Assembly (NCBI RefSeq): GCF_000770795.1
Contig: NZ_JRKJ01000023.1
Span: 62,001-126,000 of the forward strand
Reading direction: 5' to 3'
DNA from: Lysobacter dokdonensis DS-58
Lineage (GTDB): Bacteria; Pseudomonadota; Gammaproteobacteria; Xanthomonadales; Xanthomonadaceae
Length of the DNA: 64,000 bases
Shown: one piece after another, positions 8,054 through 16,327 of the stretch
How positions within the stretch are numbered: position 1 is the stretch's first letter
Layout: each line of letters opens with the position of its first letter
Position numbers and translations under genes: made by a program
The notes under the pieces: generated by a model
Told to the model about the DNA's origin: nothing
Database searches by the model: none
What the model saw: only the letters and a program-made list of their open reading frames with translations

Positions 8054-8689
8054 TCACGAGTCAGAGGTTTCTCGAAGCCACTGTTGCTTGAGCGCGTCGG
8101 GCAACGATGACTGCTCCACGGCCTGCTGAAAGGTCCATCGCTCAAAGGCTGGCTTCTTGGTTGAATACGAAACCACCTGCGGTATGGAAGCTTGAAACAA
8201 CCACGCCCTGACTACCTCGATATGGACTCCTAACGGTCGCGAGATGGCATCAAGCAAACGTCGAGGCACGGGCGGGGCAATCAGGTGTTCTTCCAGCAGC
8301 GCCAAGATAAATTCGTCTATCCCGAGCGCGTCGATCCAAGAGCTCGTCACGCCGCGTGCGCGAAGAGCTTGCTCGAGGCTGTCGATTTGCAGGCGATTGG
8401 CGGCCACGGCGGCCGCCACCGGCGGTGGCGCCTGCGTCGCCTCGTCCTGTTCCCGAACCAGCACCTGCACGCGGCTCATCGTGCGATTGACGATTTCGTC
8501 CTCACGCTGAAGATCCAGGCCTTCGATGGGAAAACCAGCCGTCGCCGCCCATGCGGTCGCGAAATCAACGAGGTCTCGTTCGTACTGGGGATACTTCTTC
8601 GCCCATTCGCGCACCAGCGCTTCGGTGGGCCACGCCATCGCCGCCCCGAACGCATCAAGGACTTCATCGCGGGTCATTTTGTTGTTCAT
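8054..8689 (-). CDS. Unknown protein between sigma factor and ImmA-helicase
   Basis: 211 residues, predicted mostly helical, soluble, with no signal peptide. The N terminus (DEVLDAFGAAMAWPTEALVREWAKKYPQ, given here only in outline by its positions 8-35) resembles the short helical lead found in regulators that sit next to ImmA/IrrE genes, and the C-terminal third contains a region that could be a small helix-turn-helix. Its ATG overlaps the sigma-factor stop by 4 nt (ATGA) and the helicase follows after 6 nt, so the three are translationally linked. A plausible role is a partner or anti-sigma factor that the ImmA domain cleaves. This is inference from context only. Confidence 0.6.
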   Translation of the reverse strand: MNNKMTRDEVLDAFGAAMAWPTEALVREWAKKYPQYERDLVDFATAWAATAGFPIEGLDLQREDEIVNRTMSRVQVLVREQDEATQAPPPVAAAVAANRLQIDSLEQALRARGVTSSWIDALGIDEFILALLEEHLIAPPVPRRLLDAISRPLGVHIEVVRAWLFQASIPQVVSYSTKKPAFERWTFQQAVEQSSLPDALKQQWLRETSDS

Positions 8690-9474
8690 GGCGCGGTCCT
8701 TTCATCTAGTGCTTTAGTGACGCGGTCGAGCCAGTTGCGCACGGTTCGGTCGCTGACACCAAAGTGTTCTGCAATTTCTGCCTGGGTTCGCCCGAGCACC
8801 CGTGCCTGCAGGAATGCCTCGCAGGCATCGTCGGGCAGACCCGCCAGGCGCTGTTCGACCTGTGCAAGCTCCTCCTGCCCGGCCGCGCGTTCGGCCGGAT
8901 CCTCGGCTTGACTCAGGATGCGGGCGTCGACTTCAGTCGGCGCGCACCCCCCGTCGCCGTCGTAGCGCTTGATCCGCTTCCCGCGCTCCTTGCGTAGCGC
9001 GCTCACCGCCTTCCCATAGCGCCGCGTCCAAGGATGGTCCTTGGATTTCATCGCGTCGATCGAACGCCGGAGGATAAATGAGTGGAAGAAGCGCACGCCG
9101 TATTCCAGCGTTGGGTCGTCGCGCTGGATGCGACGGACAAGGTTCTCGAAAACCACGCTCAGGTGGTCGTCGAGGTCAGCTTCTGAGATGCGATACAGCA
9201 TGCGCATCTGGCTGGCGATCATCGACGTGGCGCACCGGGTCAGGCCTTCGAAGGCCAAGAAAAAGACTTCCTGATCGCGGGCACTTGCCTCGCGCGCGAA
9301 GTGCAGCAGCACTTCGGGGGGCAGATCCTTCTGTCGGGCCGCAGCTCGCAGCCGGTCGATCAGCTGTGGGCGCTCCAGCGTGGTCAGGGCGTCGATCGCG
9401 GCTTGAACCTCCGGGCGCCGGGCCGATGGCACGGCCGCGGCTTCGGAGTCGGGTGGTTCGAGGTCGGCATTCAT
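8686..9474 (-). CDS. RNA polymerase sigma-70 family (ECF-like) sigma factor
   Basis: 262 residues. The middle part carries a sigma region-2-like stretch (DDHLSVVFENLVRRI ... GVRFFHSFILRRSIDAMKS), followed by a basic linker. The C-terminal part is a region-4 helix-turn-helix: GRTQAEIAEHFGVSDRTVRNWLDR. The start at 9474 is chosen because GGAGGAG lies 8 nt upstream; the longer frame to 9507 begins inside that region. It is the first gene of a minus-strand run ending in the ubiquitin-like conjugation genes and probably drives its own operon. An alternative is a sigma-like DNA-binding regulator without polymerase contact. Confidence 0.8.
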   Translation of the reverse strand: MNADLEPPDSEAAAVPSARRPEVQAAIDALTTLERPQLIDRLRAAARQKDLPPEVLLHFAREASARDQEVFFLAFEGLTRCATSMIASQMRMLYRISEADLDDHLSVVFENLVRRIQRDDPTLEYGVRFFHSFILRRSIDAMKSKDHPWTRRYGKAVSALRKERGKRIKRYDGDGGCAPTEVDARILSQAEDPAERAAGQEELAQVEQRLAGLPDDACEAFLQARVLGRTQAEIAEHFGVSDRTVRNWLDRVTKALDERTAP

Positions 9475-10044
9475 GCAGGCATCTCCTCCAGACGTTCCGA
9501 CCCCCAAGGTGCAGAATCCGTGTGAACTGATTCCTTGTTGGCGCGGTCACGGCGGACGACAGGCCGCGACGAAGCATATTGCTGGGTCGTTCCACCCTTA
9601 GTCGAGGCAGGGCTCGGAAAACCGGAAATCGCCCGCGCGAGCTCGGTCGGGTGCGGCTTGGATACCCTGTGCCACCTTTCGGGGCGACGCACCAATGTGC
9701 ACGTCCACATTGGGTGGAGAGCAGCGTCGCTTAGCGCGCCGCCATCGAAGCAGGGCAGAATCGGGGACGCGCGATTGCACACGTCGTGCACACGTTCTGA
9801 GCAAATAAGCGAGAAACCAGCCGAAACGTGTCTTTTCCCGTCCAATCCATCATCGGGGCGACGGACAGGCGCAGCGTTTCGGGCGCGATGTGCTGGGGCA
9901 TGGGCACGATTCTACCGTCGGCCCATGGCCGCCCGGGCAATCTTCCCCGGACCCTTGGGGCAATTGCCCGCGCGGACAATGTTCGCGCCGGCGCGGACGC
10001 GGTTTCCTGTCGTGGCGATCCAACGCCAATCAAACGGGGACACC
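9475..10044. other. Non-coding gap ahead of divergent genes
   Basis: 570 nt between the sigma-factor start (minus) and the next plus-strand gene. Open frames on both strands are shadows. It must hold the promoter of the sigma/Bil-like operon, but I could not identify convincing -35/-10 hexamers. No repeats or tRNA were seen. Confidence 0.4.
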
Positions 10045-10404
10045 ATGGGAATCGATCTGGACTACTTCGAAAAACGCGTGCGCAGCCTGGAACAGGCCCT
10101 GCACCGCCTGCAACACGACCTCGAGGACGCGCACGAAATCGCGGGCCGCATCGTCGAGGAGTACCAGCAGTGGGTGAAGAGCGAGACGCCGGGCCGCGAG
10201 TTGATCCTGCGCCGTCTCGAAGAACTCATCGTGCGCGGCAGCCCGCGCAGCGTGTACGCCAAGACGCTCGTGCTCGAGTTCGGCATTTCGCGCACCAAGT
10301 CTTACCAGATGGTCAAGGACTACCTGGTCGAACGTGACGCCGCCAACGCAACGCAACGCGCGGCACTCAACGGCGACGTGTTTTCGGCGTCCACGCTGCG
10401 CTGA
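10045..10404 (+). CDS. Coiled-coil hypothetical protein with C-terminal helix-turn-helix-like end
   Basis: 119 residues. The first 50 residues are a heptad-rich helix (YFEKRVRSLEQALHRLQHDL) likely to form a coiled coil. The second half (VYAKTLVLEFGISRTKSYQMVKDYLVE) resembles a small helix-turn-helix. ACGGGGA lies 4 nt before ATG 10045, and the gene is followed by a good terminator. Small DNA-binding or scaffold protein is a guess; no family recognised. Confidence 0.6.
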   Translation: MGIDLDYFEKRVRSLEQALHRLQHDLEDAHEIAGRIVEEYQQWVKSETPGRELILRRLEELIVRGSPRSVYAKTLVLEFGISRTKSYQMVKDYLVERDAANATQRAALNGDVFSASTLR

Positions 10405-10417
10405 TCCGTTTTCCCCC

Positions 10418-10458
10418 GGGGCTGGTTCGCAGGGATCGCGACCGGCCCCTTTTCTTTT
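10418..10458 (+). terminator. Rho-independent terminator
   Basis: GGGGCTGGT (10418-10426) pairs with ACCGGCCCC (10441-10449) with one G-U, followed by TTTTCTTTT. It lies 14 nt after the stop of the preceding plus-strand gene. Confidence 0.75.
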
Positions 10459-10657
10459 CGTCCTGCAAGCGCACCGTGATGCCCGAAGTGACAATGGTCG
10501 ATGCGCGCTGCCGATGATCAACTGGTTGCACCTGCCGGGCTCCACCTGCAGGCCGGAGCCGAAGACGCGCACAAGCAGGCCGATGCCTGCAGCCCGTCGG
10601 CCGGCGCAGATCCCCCCTCTCCCTGACTGCGCCGGCGGCTCCCTCTCTTCTGCGGAA

Positions 10658-10900
10658 TCACTTCAATGCATTCGGGATGCGCGAGCGTTCCAGTGCGAGC
10701 CAACCGGCTTCGGTGATTTCCCAACCGCCCATCACCTTGCGTGCGTACCCGCGTTCGACCATCCGCGCCATGGCGTGGAGGTCGACCGCGTGGCGCACGG
10801 TGATGGATTCGGTGAGCTTGCGCAGCTCTTCGCGGTCGACGGGATCCAGGCGCGCGTTCACGTCTTCGCCCTGCGCTGTGGTGGTCTGCAGAAACGTCAT
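10658..10900 (-). CDS. Small hypothetical protein, winged-helix-like
   Basis: 80 residues. The C-terminal half (AVDLHAMARMVERGYARKVMGGWEITEAGWLAL) reads like the end of a winged helix: a helix, a short wing with GGW, then ITEAGWLAL as often seen in small regulators. It has protein-like composition and is flanked by unrelated genes on the same strand. No known family assigned. Confidence 0.55.
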   Translation of the reverse strand: MTFLQTTTAQGEDVNARLDPVDREELRKLTESITVRHAVDLHAMARMVERGYARKVMGGWEITEAGWLALERSRIPNALK

Positions 10901-10984
10901 GCCCGAACGAACGACCCGCGGTTCGACGTCAGGACACGCACGCGGCCGCGGGGAAAGCCGCGATTCAGCCGCGTGAGGATGCGT

Positions 10985-11386
10985 TCAGTCGTGCGTGAGG
11001 TGCGCAAGCGCGGCCGTTGCGGCCTCGCGGTCGTCGTCGTCGAAGGGCACCACGCGCATCGACGCGACGGTCCCGGCATCCAGGCAACGCACGTTGATGT
11101 CGACGCCGTCCGGATGGCTGCGCGGAATGTAGAACGCCTTGACGCCGCACACCGAACAGAAGCGGTGCTTCGCCGCGCCCGTGTTGAACGTGTACTCGGT
11201 CAACGCATCCGCGCCGGACACCAGGCGGAAGCGCGAGGCCGGCACGATCAGGTGCAGGAAGCCGGTCATGCGGCAGATGGAGCAGTTGCAATCGAGCACA
11301 TCGATGTCGGCAGGCGCGTCGACTTCGAACCGCACGCGGCGACAATGACAGCCGCCGCGATGCACCACGTGTTCCGAAGGACTCAT
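10985..11386 (-). CDS. GFA-family (glutathione-dependent formaldehyde-activating-like) protein
   Basis: 133 residues with the zinc-binding Cys pattern of the GFA family: GGCHCRRVRF at the start, CNCSICRMTG about residue 35, and FCSVCGVKAFY about residue 78. Family members bind zinc and were named for S-hydroxymethylglutathione synthase, but most lack a proven function. The start at 11386 overlaps the stop of the upstream gene as ATGA, so the two are probably coupled. Confidence 0.88.
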   Translation of the reverse strand: MSPSEHVVHRGGCHCRRVRFEVDAPADIDVLDCNCSICRMTGFLHLIVPASRFRLVSGADALTEYTFNTGAAKHRFCSVCGVKAFYIPRSHPDGVDINVRCLDAGTVASMRVVPFDDDDREAATAALAHLTHD

Positions 11387-11988
11387 TTCTTGCCGTGGCC
11401 CTTGCCGTTGTTGCCATGGCCCTTGCCGTGGTCGTCGTGGCCCTTGCCCGCATGCCCGTTGTCCGACTTCGACTTGGACTTCGACTTGTCCTTGCCCTTG
11501 CCATGGTTCGGATACGCGCGCTCGAGTTCCGAGTCGAGCACGATGACGCGGCCCCAACGGTCGTACGTCGGCACGAAGCCTTTCTTCAACCGGTGGAATT
11601 CCGCCGAGCCGGGCTTGATCCCGAGTTGCTTGGCGATGTTGCCCCAGCCCTTGCCATGGTCGCGTTCGTACACATCGACCACGTAACGGCAGGGGCGGCC
11701 GATGATCGAGGCGATGTTGCACGCCATCCACACATCGCCCGGCGCCCAGCGGCGCGGGCCGAGCAATTCGGAAACGAGGTCGCGCGGCGCGCCGTTGTAG
11801 CGCACCAGTTCGTCGACGAACGGATCGCGATACCGCTGGCCGTAGCGATTCATGTCGCCGAGCCAGGTATCCATCCACACATCGCCGCTGCGCGGGTTCC
11901 AGCCGAAGGTGAAGTCCTGCGCGTGTGCGACGCCGCCCGTGGCGGCCAGCACCAGCGCGAGCGAGAGAGCCTTGAAGGAATGACGCAC
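11383..11988 (-). CDS. Secreted hypothetical protein with His/Gly/Lys-rich tail
   Basis: 201 residues if translation begins at GTG 11988, which is preceded by AGGGG and opens directly into a signal peptide (about 23 residues, ending AHA before QDF). The mature part has aromatic-rich segments (FGWNPRSGDVWMDTWLGDMNRYG) and ends in about 35 residues of His, Gly, Lys and Asp, which could bind metal ions. An upstream ATG in frame at 12066 would bury the signal peptide. No family recognised. Confidence 0.6.
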   Translation of the reverse strand: MRHSFKALSLALVLAATGGVAHAQDFTFGWNPRSGDVWMDTWLGDMNRYGQRYRDPFVDELVRYNGAPRDLVSELLGPRRWAPGDVWMACNIASIIGRPCRYVVDVYERDHGKGWGNIAKQLGIKPGSAEFHRLKKGFVPTYDRWGRVIVLDSELERAYPNHGKGKDKSKSKSKSDNGHAGKGHDDHGKGHGNNGKGHGKK

Positions 11989-12090
11989 GTTGCCCCTGCC
12001 TGCTTGTGGTCGGTGATGCACGCAGTGTGTGCCCACAGCCTGAATGCGTTCTGAAATCGACGTCACGCCCCGCGCATCATGCGCCGTGCG

Positions 12091-12534
12091 TCACAGGCCC
12101 GGCGGACCGGCGGGCGTGAGGACGTGGCCAGGGCCGGCCGCGTCGCCGCGGCGGTCGACGACGACCAGGTTGCCCGTGCCGTCGATCGCGTACAGGCGCT
12201 CGCCGCCCGAGGTGGCCTGCAAGCGCAGGATGCGCCCGTCGCGGCGCCAGCGGCCTTCTTCGTGGAAATACTCGGCGCCCTCGCCGTCGAGGAAGGCCTC
12301 GACCAGTTCGTACTGCGCCACCACGCCGTTGCCGCGCTGCAGGCGCAGGCGCGTGTCGATGCCGTCGCAGTCGGCGCAGGCAACCACGCCTTGCCAACTC
12401 AGTTCGGCATCGGGGGATTCGAAGCGCGCGGTCGATGCATCGCTCGGCGCATCGCCGCCCCGGCAGCCGGCGAGCGCGACCGCCGCGAGAAGCGGCAGGA
12501 GGAGGATCGACGAATGGCGTGCGGGCGCGGCCAT
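12091..12534 (-). CDS. NlpE-like lipoprotein
   Basis: 147 residues with a lipoprotein signal (LLLPLLAAVALAGC). The following sequence WQGVVACADCDGIDTRLRLQ carries the Cys-x-x-Cys and GIDT pattern of the copper-resistance NlpE N-terminal domain. NlpE senses surface contact and envelope or copper stress in enterobacteria; this relative is shorter and single-domain. Start 12534 is chosen because it places the signal at the N terminus. Confidence 0.75.
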   Translation of the reverse strand: MAAPARHSSILLLPLLAAVALAGCRGGDAPSDASTARFESPDAELSWQGVVACADCDGIDTRLRLQRGNGVVAQYELVEAFLDGEGAEYFHEEGRWRRDGRILRLQATSGGERLYAIDGTGNLVVVDRRGDAAGPGHVLTPAGPPGL

Positions 12535-12615
12535 GCGGCCATTCTGGCGAGCATCGTGTGCACGCGGCCACGACACGCGCGGTCGGAGCATGGAGCGGTC
12601 ATCGGGGACCCTGCC

Positions 12616-12801
12616 ATGCGCCTGCATCTTTCGCCCTTCGCCTTCCTGCGACGCCATGCGTGGGGAGTGATCGTGCTCGTGTTGATCGTCGTGGGATGGT
12701 TCGCGACGATCGGGTGGGTCGCCGGCAAACTCAACGCCGACCTGGGGCGCACCTTCAAGGCCGCGCCCGTGCTCGAGGACAACGCGCATCGCGCCGACTG
12801 A
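12616..12801 (+). CDS. Small single-pass membrane protein
   Basis: 61 residues with one clear membrane helix (WGVIVLVLIVVGWFATIGWVAG), positive N-terminal side and a soluble C-terminal tail. The gene lies alone on the plus strand between minus-strand genes. No family recognised; it may be a real small membrane protein. Confidence 0.5.
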   Translation: MRLHLSPFAFLRRHAWGVIVLVLIVVGWFATIGWVAGKLNADLGRTFKAAPVLEDNAHRAD

Positions 12802-12816
12802 CGCGCGGGCGATTGT

Positions 12817-13254
12817 TTACTTCGCCGAGATCGTGAACTTGCCGAAGGCGACGCCGAGGTCCCAGCCCTGGCCGGTACCGGCGAGCGCGAGCGAGACTTC
12901 ACCCTTCGTCATCGCACTGGCCTTCGACGATTTCGACGCGCCCGCGTGCGCCTCGGCCTGCGCGTAGCTGCCGAGCAATTCCTTGATGTCGCGGACGCCG
13001 GAGAATTCACCGGTACCGTTTTCGATCTTCGACTTGCCGAAGGTCAGGCCACCGCCCTTGGCTTCGATGTGCACGGCCATCTTCTGCCCGTTGTCGCAGG
13101 TGATCGTGCCGTTGCCCGACGCGGTCTTGTAGAACGCCGACCAGCCGGCGAGGTTGAACTTCAATTTGCAGTCGGTCTTGCCCTGGGCCATCGCGAGGGG
13201 CGCGGCGAGGACGAGGGTGAGCGGAAGCAGCTGGATGAGGCGGAGACGGCGCAT
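12817..13254 (-). CDS. Periplasmic hypothetical protein
   Basis: 145 residues with a Sec signal peptide ending AMA before QGK. The mature part contains two Cys (DCKLKF and ITCDNG) that may form a disulfide and is rich in beta-strand pattern (alternating residues, GGGLTFGKSKIENGTG). The start at 13254 has GAGGAG about 7 nt upstream; the longer frame to 13350 adds a basic, unlikely leader. Unknown function, outer-membrane or periplasmic location. Confidence 0.65.
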   Translation of the reverse strand: MRRLRLIQLLPLTLVLAAPLAMAQGKTDCKLKFNLAGWSAFYKTASGNGTITCDNGQKMAVHIEAKGGGLTFGKSKIENGTGEFSGVRDIKELLGSYAQAEAHAGASKSSKASAMTKGEVSLALAGTGQGWDLGVAFGKFTISAK

Positions 13255-13318
13255 GGCTAGGCTCCTCGGGGGGATCGATGCGCGGAAGGTAGCACCTGTG
13301 CCGTACCGCCGGTAGCAA

Positions 13319-13342
13319 GACGGCGCCCCTCGGGGCGCCGTC
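13319..13342 (-). terminator. Strong GC hairpin, possible terminator
   Basis: A 10-bp perfect stem (GACGGCGCCC with its complement, loop CTCG) lies 17 nt after the stop of the next minus-strand gene. It is followed in the minus direction by TTGCTAC, so the U-run is weak. Confidence 0.5.
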
Positions 13343-13359
13343 GGTCGCATCGCTACGGC

Positions 13360-13800
13360 TCAGTCATCGTCGCGGCCGTGGCCGCGCCGGTGCTTGCGAT
13401 ACCCGCGGCGGTCGTACTGCGGGTCGTAGTAGGACACGGTGCAGTTGCCCCGCGAATTGCAAGTCACCCGGCTCGCCGTGTTGTTGTAGCCGTGGCTGAC
13501 GTACGGCTGCACGTAGGGGCGGTACGCGTAGCGGTGATGATCGTCGTTCCAGCGGCGATCGACCACGCGGTAATACACCGGACGTCCGTAGCGATCGCGC
13601 GCGACGATCAACCGGTCGACGTCACGGTAATTGCCGTACCGGTAATACGGCTGGCCGCCGCGCAGCACGACGTCGGCGACGTCGACGATGACGCGCGTCA
13701 GCCCATCGTCCTGCGCATGGGCAGGCGCCGGCAGCAGCGCGGAAAACGCAAGACCCGCCGCGAACACCGCGGGTGCGATGAACTTCGACAGTGTCGACAT
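13360..13800 (-). CDS. Secreted Tyr/Arg-rich hypothetical protein
   Basis: 146 residues with a signal peptide (cleavage after AHA, residue 29) and a mature chain rich in Tyr, Arg and Asp, including RYGNYRDVDRLIVARDRYGRP, and two Cys in VTCNSRGNCTV likely paired. The C terminus is His/Arg/Asp-rich. Proteins of this look are common in Xanthomonadaceae and their role is unknown. A GGGAGAGCACC stretch just upstream gives a ribosome binding site. Confidence 0.65.
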   Translation of the reverse strand: MSTLSKFIAPAVFAAGLAFSALLPAPAHAQDDGLTRVIVDVADVVLRGGQPYYRYGNYRDVDRLIVARDRYGRPVYYRVVDRRWNDDHHRYAYRPYVQPYVSHGYNNTASRVTCNSRGNCTVSYYDPQYDRRGYRKHRRGHGRDDD

Positions 13801-13901
13801 GGTGCTCTCCCTTGGGCCGGCATCGATGCGGGCCTGGGACGCACGATGCGACGCGCGGGATTAACGGAGGTCTAACCGTCCGGGGCTGCGCAAGCGGCCA
13901 T

Positions 13902-14651
13902 TCAGCCGCTGGCGGCGCTTGCGATATCGGCCAGCGCCGCGGGCAGTTCGCTGGCCTGTGCGACGCGGCGCAATCGCGGTGCATCGTCGGCCACGTCGGC
14001 CTCCGCTTCGTGCGCCCACGTCACGTGATACGGCATGTAGACGCCCCAACCACCGAGCCCGAGTACCGGCGCGATGTCCGAACGCAGCGAGTTGCCGACC
14101 ATCGCGAACTGGTGCGGCGCCAATTCGAATTCCTCGAACAGCCGCGCATACGTTTGCGGATCCTTTTCGCTGACGATCTCGATTCGGCGGAACAGGCCGG
14201 CGAGCCCGGATTGTTTGACCTTCGCTTCCTGGTGGAACAGATCGCCCTTGGTGATCAGCACCAGGTCGTGTCGCGTACCGATCGCTTCCACCGCTTCGCG
14301 GATGCCGGGCAACAACTCCACCGGATGCTGCAAAAGCGATTTGCCGAGCGCGACGATGCGATGCAGGTCGCTCGCCGACACACGCGCATCGGTGATCTCC
14401 ACCGCGGCCTCGATCATCGACAGCACCATGCCTTTGACGCCATAGCCGAACAACGCGAGATTGCGCATCTCCACGGCGTACAGGCGTTCGTGCGCGCGGC
14501 CGTCGGCCAGGTCGACGTAGCGCCCCACGATGGATTCGAAATCGGCCTGCGCGCCGCGGTAGTAATCCTCACTGCGCCAGAGCGTGTCGTCACCGTCGAA
14601 ACCGACCAGTCGGATGCCGTCGGCCGTGTGCGGGTTCGAAGACGGAGTCAT
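13902..14651 (-). CDS. HAD-superfamily hydrolase
   Basis: 249 residues. Motif I is GFDGDDTLW (nucleophile Asp and general acid Asp near residues 19-21), motif II is probably LVLITKGD, and motif III/IV is VGNSLRSDIAPVLGLG, typical of phosphoglycolate-phosphatase-like HADs. Substrate not predictable. Start 14651 avoids a non-conserved leader. It ends 101 nt before the next gene on the same strand. Confidence 0.85.
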   Translation of the reverse strand: MTPSSNPHTADGIRLVGFDGDDTLWRSEDYYRGAQADFESIVGRYVDLADGRAHERLYAVEMRNLALFGYGVKGMVLSMIEAAVEITDARVSASDLHRIVALGKSLLQHPVELLPGIREAVEAIGTRHDLVLITKGDLFHQEAKVKQSGLAGLFRRIEIVSEKDPQTYARLFEEFELAPHQFAMVGNSLRSDIAPVLGLGGWGVYMPYHVTWAHEAEADVADDAPRLRRVAQASELPAALADIASAASG

Positions 14652-14694
14652 GCGGGTGCGCCGTGCGGGGCATGACAGTGTACGAAAACGCGAA

Positions 14695-14714
14695 GGGGTG
14701 GCCGAAGCCACCCC
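14695..14714 (-). terminator. Hairpin terminator after the Thr-rich lipoprotein gene
   Basis: GGGGTGGC (14695-14702) pairs with GCCACCCC (14707-14714), loop CGAA. In the minus direction it is followed by TTCGCGTTTTC. It separates the lipoprotein gene from the HAD gene. Confidence 0.6.
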
Positions 14715-14769
14715 CTCGTTCACTGCAAGGCACGGCCGACACCCCTGGGCCGGCCGGGCATCCGTTCCG

Positions 14770-14988
14770 TTACGGCGTGCTGGGCGGCGCGCCAGCGGTG
14801 CTGGCGGACGTCGGCATCGACGAGGACGTCGTCGTCTCCGTCGCGGTCGTTCCCGTCGTGCCCGACGAGTCCGTGGTGGTCGTAGTCGTCGACTCGGTGG
14901 TCGTTTCCTTGTCGTGCGCGCATGCGGCCAGCGTCAGCGAAGCAGTGACGATGGCGGCGGCGGTGAAGCAGCGAAGCGTGGTGTTCAT
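14770..14988 (-). CDS. Small Thr/Ser-rich lipoprotein
   Basis: 72 residues. A lipoprotein signal (SLTLAAC, Cys23 lipidated) is followed by a low-complexity Thr/Ser-rich tail with no fold expected. GAGGAAACCCCA precedes ATG 14988. Similar small lipoproteins are common in the family; role unknown, probably envelope. Confidence 0.65.
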   Translation of the reverse strand: MNTTLRCFTAAAIVTASLTLAACAHDKETTTESTTTTTTDSSGTTGTTATETTTSSSMPTSASTAGAPPSTP

Positions 14989-15021
14989 TGGGGTTTCCTC
15001 GTCTATGTGCCTTGAAGCGGA

Positions 15022-15047
15022 TCGGCCGGCCACGAGGGCCGGCCGAG
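15022..15047 (-). terminator. GC-rich hairpin after EF-hand gene
   Basis: TCGGCCGGCC and GGCCGGCCGA flank a short loop, 16 nt after the EF-hand gene's stop. There is no U-run, so termination is uncertain. Confidence 0.4.
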
Positions 15048-15062
15048 GTGACGGACGTGCGA

Positions 15063-15515
15063 TCAGCCGCCCGTATCCGACTTGGCTTCACCCTTGCCGT
15101 TCTTGGCGAGGTAAGCCTTGTATTCGTCCTGCGTCAGCTCGCCGTCGGCGTTGGCGTCGGCCTGCGCGAATGCGCTCGACAGGCTCTGCACCGAAGCCGA
15201 TTCCGACGCGCTCAGCGTGCCGTTCTTGTCGGTGTCCAGGTCGGACCAGTTGACCTTCTTCGCATCCTTGCCGGACTGCGGCATGGCCGACTGCGTTGCA
15301 TCCTGCGTGGTCGACTGCGTCGCGGCCGTCGCGTCCTGCGTGGCGGACGTCGCATCCTGCGTGGCGGCCTGGGTGGCCTCCTGCGTCGCCGACGTGGCGG
15401 CGTTGGTGGCGTCCTGCGTTGCCGACTGCGGCGTCGTGCTCTGCGCGAAGGCGAGCGGCGCGGCAACGGTCAGCGCGAGGGCGAGGAACAGCGGCTTGCG
15501 ATTGGAAAGCTTCAT
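15063..15515 (-). CDS. Secreted EF-hand protein with Ala/Thr/Gln repeats
   Basis: 150 residues. A signal peptide ends at AFA. It is followed by about 50 residues of SATQDAT-like repeats, then two EF-hand loops: DLDTDKNGTLSASE and QADANADGELTQDE, each with Asp/Asn at the calcium-coordinating positions. It is probably a periplasmic or outer-membrane calcium-binding protein. AGGAG lies 9 nt before ATG 15515. Confidence 0.75.
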   Translation of the reverse strand: MKLSNRKPLFLALALTVAAPLAFAQSTTPQSATQDATNAATSATQEATQAATQDATSATQDATAATQSTTQDATQSAMPQSGKDAKKVNWSDLDTDKNGTLSASESASVQSLSSAFAQADANADGELTQDEYKAYLAKNGKGEAKSDTGG

Positions 15516-15900
15516 TCGTCGGTCTCCTAGGGGGATCAAAACGTCGCGCCAGATGCATCGGCTTTTTCGGCGACGGTGGACACCATGCGCCCGCGCATCT
15601 GAATCCTCGCGACTTGCCGGTTGCGGCCTCCACGCCGCATTAACCAACCCGTTCGCGATTTGCGGTATCGCGAGCGAGCGGGTTGCGGCATGTCGGCGAT
15701 GTGCCTGTTTTCAGGCCTTTTCGCCGGCGTTCGCGAGCTTCGCCCCGTCCGCGTCATCGCAGCGTTAACGCCGTCGATGACGCGCGACCGACCGGCGATG
15801 CAGGCTTACGAAAGTTTTACATCGGCCATGCAACGGCGTTAATGGCCGCCTCTCCACGATGGCTCGCAGACACCCCACACGCACTCCGAGGATTTCCCCC
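15516..15900. other. Non-coding gap
   Basis: 385 nt between the divergent EF-hand gene and the next plus-strand gene. It should hold promoters for both. I recognise no clear hexamers, RNA or repeat. Confidence 0.35.
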
Positions 15901-16125
15901 ATGGGCACCCAGCGCCAGCCTTCCCGCTCCAAATCCCGCACCGTCGGATCGCAACCTGCCGCACAGCAGAGTTCGCCCGAATCGATGGCCAACGCGCACG
16001 ACACGCCCGAACAAGCGCAGCGCACGCGCGAACGCGCCGCGCTGTCCAACCAGGGTGCGCAAGGCCGCCACGTGCCGATGTCCCTTCGGGAGAACGAAGA
16101 CGACGACACTGCGACACGCCACTGA
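15901..16125 (+). CDS. Small hydrophilic hypothetical protein
   Basis: 74 residues, rich in Arg, Gln, Ser and acidic residues at the end, probably disordered. Its TGA overlaps the ATG of the CPXCG gene, so the two are linked. No family recognised. Confidence 0.5.
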   Translation: MGTQRQPSRSKSRTVGSQPAAQQSSPESMANAHDTPEQAQRTRERAALSNQGAQGRHVPMSLRENEDDDTATRH

Positions 16126-16313
16126 TGCTGCCGAGCCTCGACATCCAGTGCCCCTACTGCGGCGAGACGATCACCGTCTTCATCGATGATTCGGCGGGGC
16201 CGCAACACTACGTCGAGGATTGCCAGGTGTGTTGCCGCCCGATCGTGTTCGATGTCGGCTTCGATCGCGACGGAGATCCCGTGGTGCGTGCCTCGTCCGA
16301 GAACGAGGCCTGA
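16125..16313 (+). CDS. CPXCG-motif Cys-rich protein
   Basis: 62 residues with CPYCGE at residue 9 and CQVCCRP at residue 33, forming a likely small zinc ribbon, followed by an acidic end. It matches the family annotated as CPXCG motif-containing Cys-rich proteins, of unknown function and usually found next to unrelated genes in gammaproteobacteria. It starts inside the preceding stop codon. Confidence 0.85.
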   Translation: MLPSLDIQCPYCGETITVFIDDSAGPQHYVEDCQVCCRPIVFDVGFDRDGDPVVRASSENEA

Positions 16314-16327
16314 CGGAGGACGCCGAC

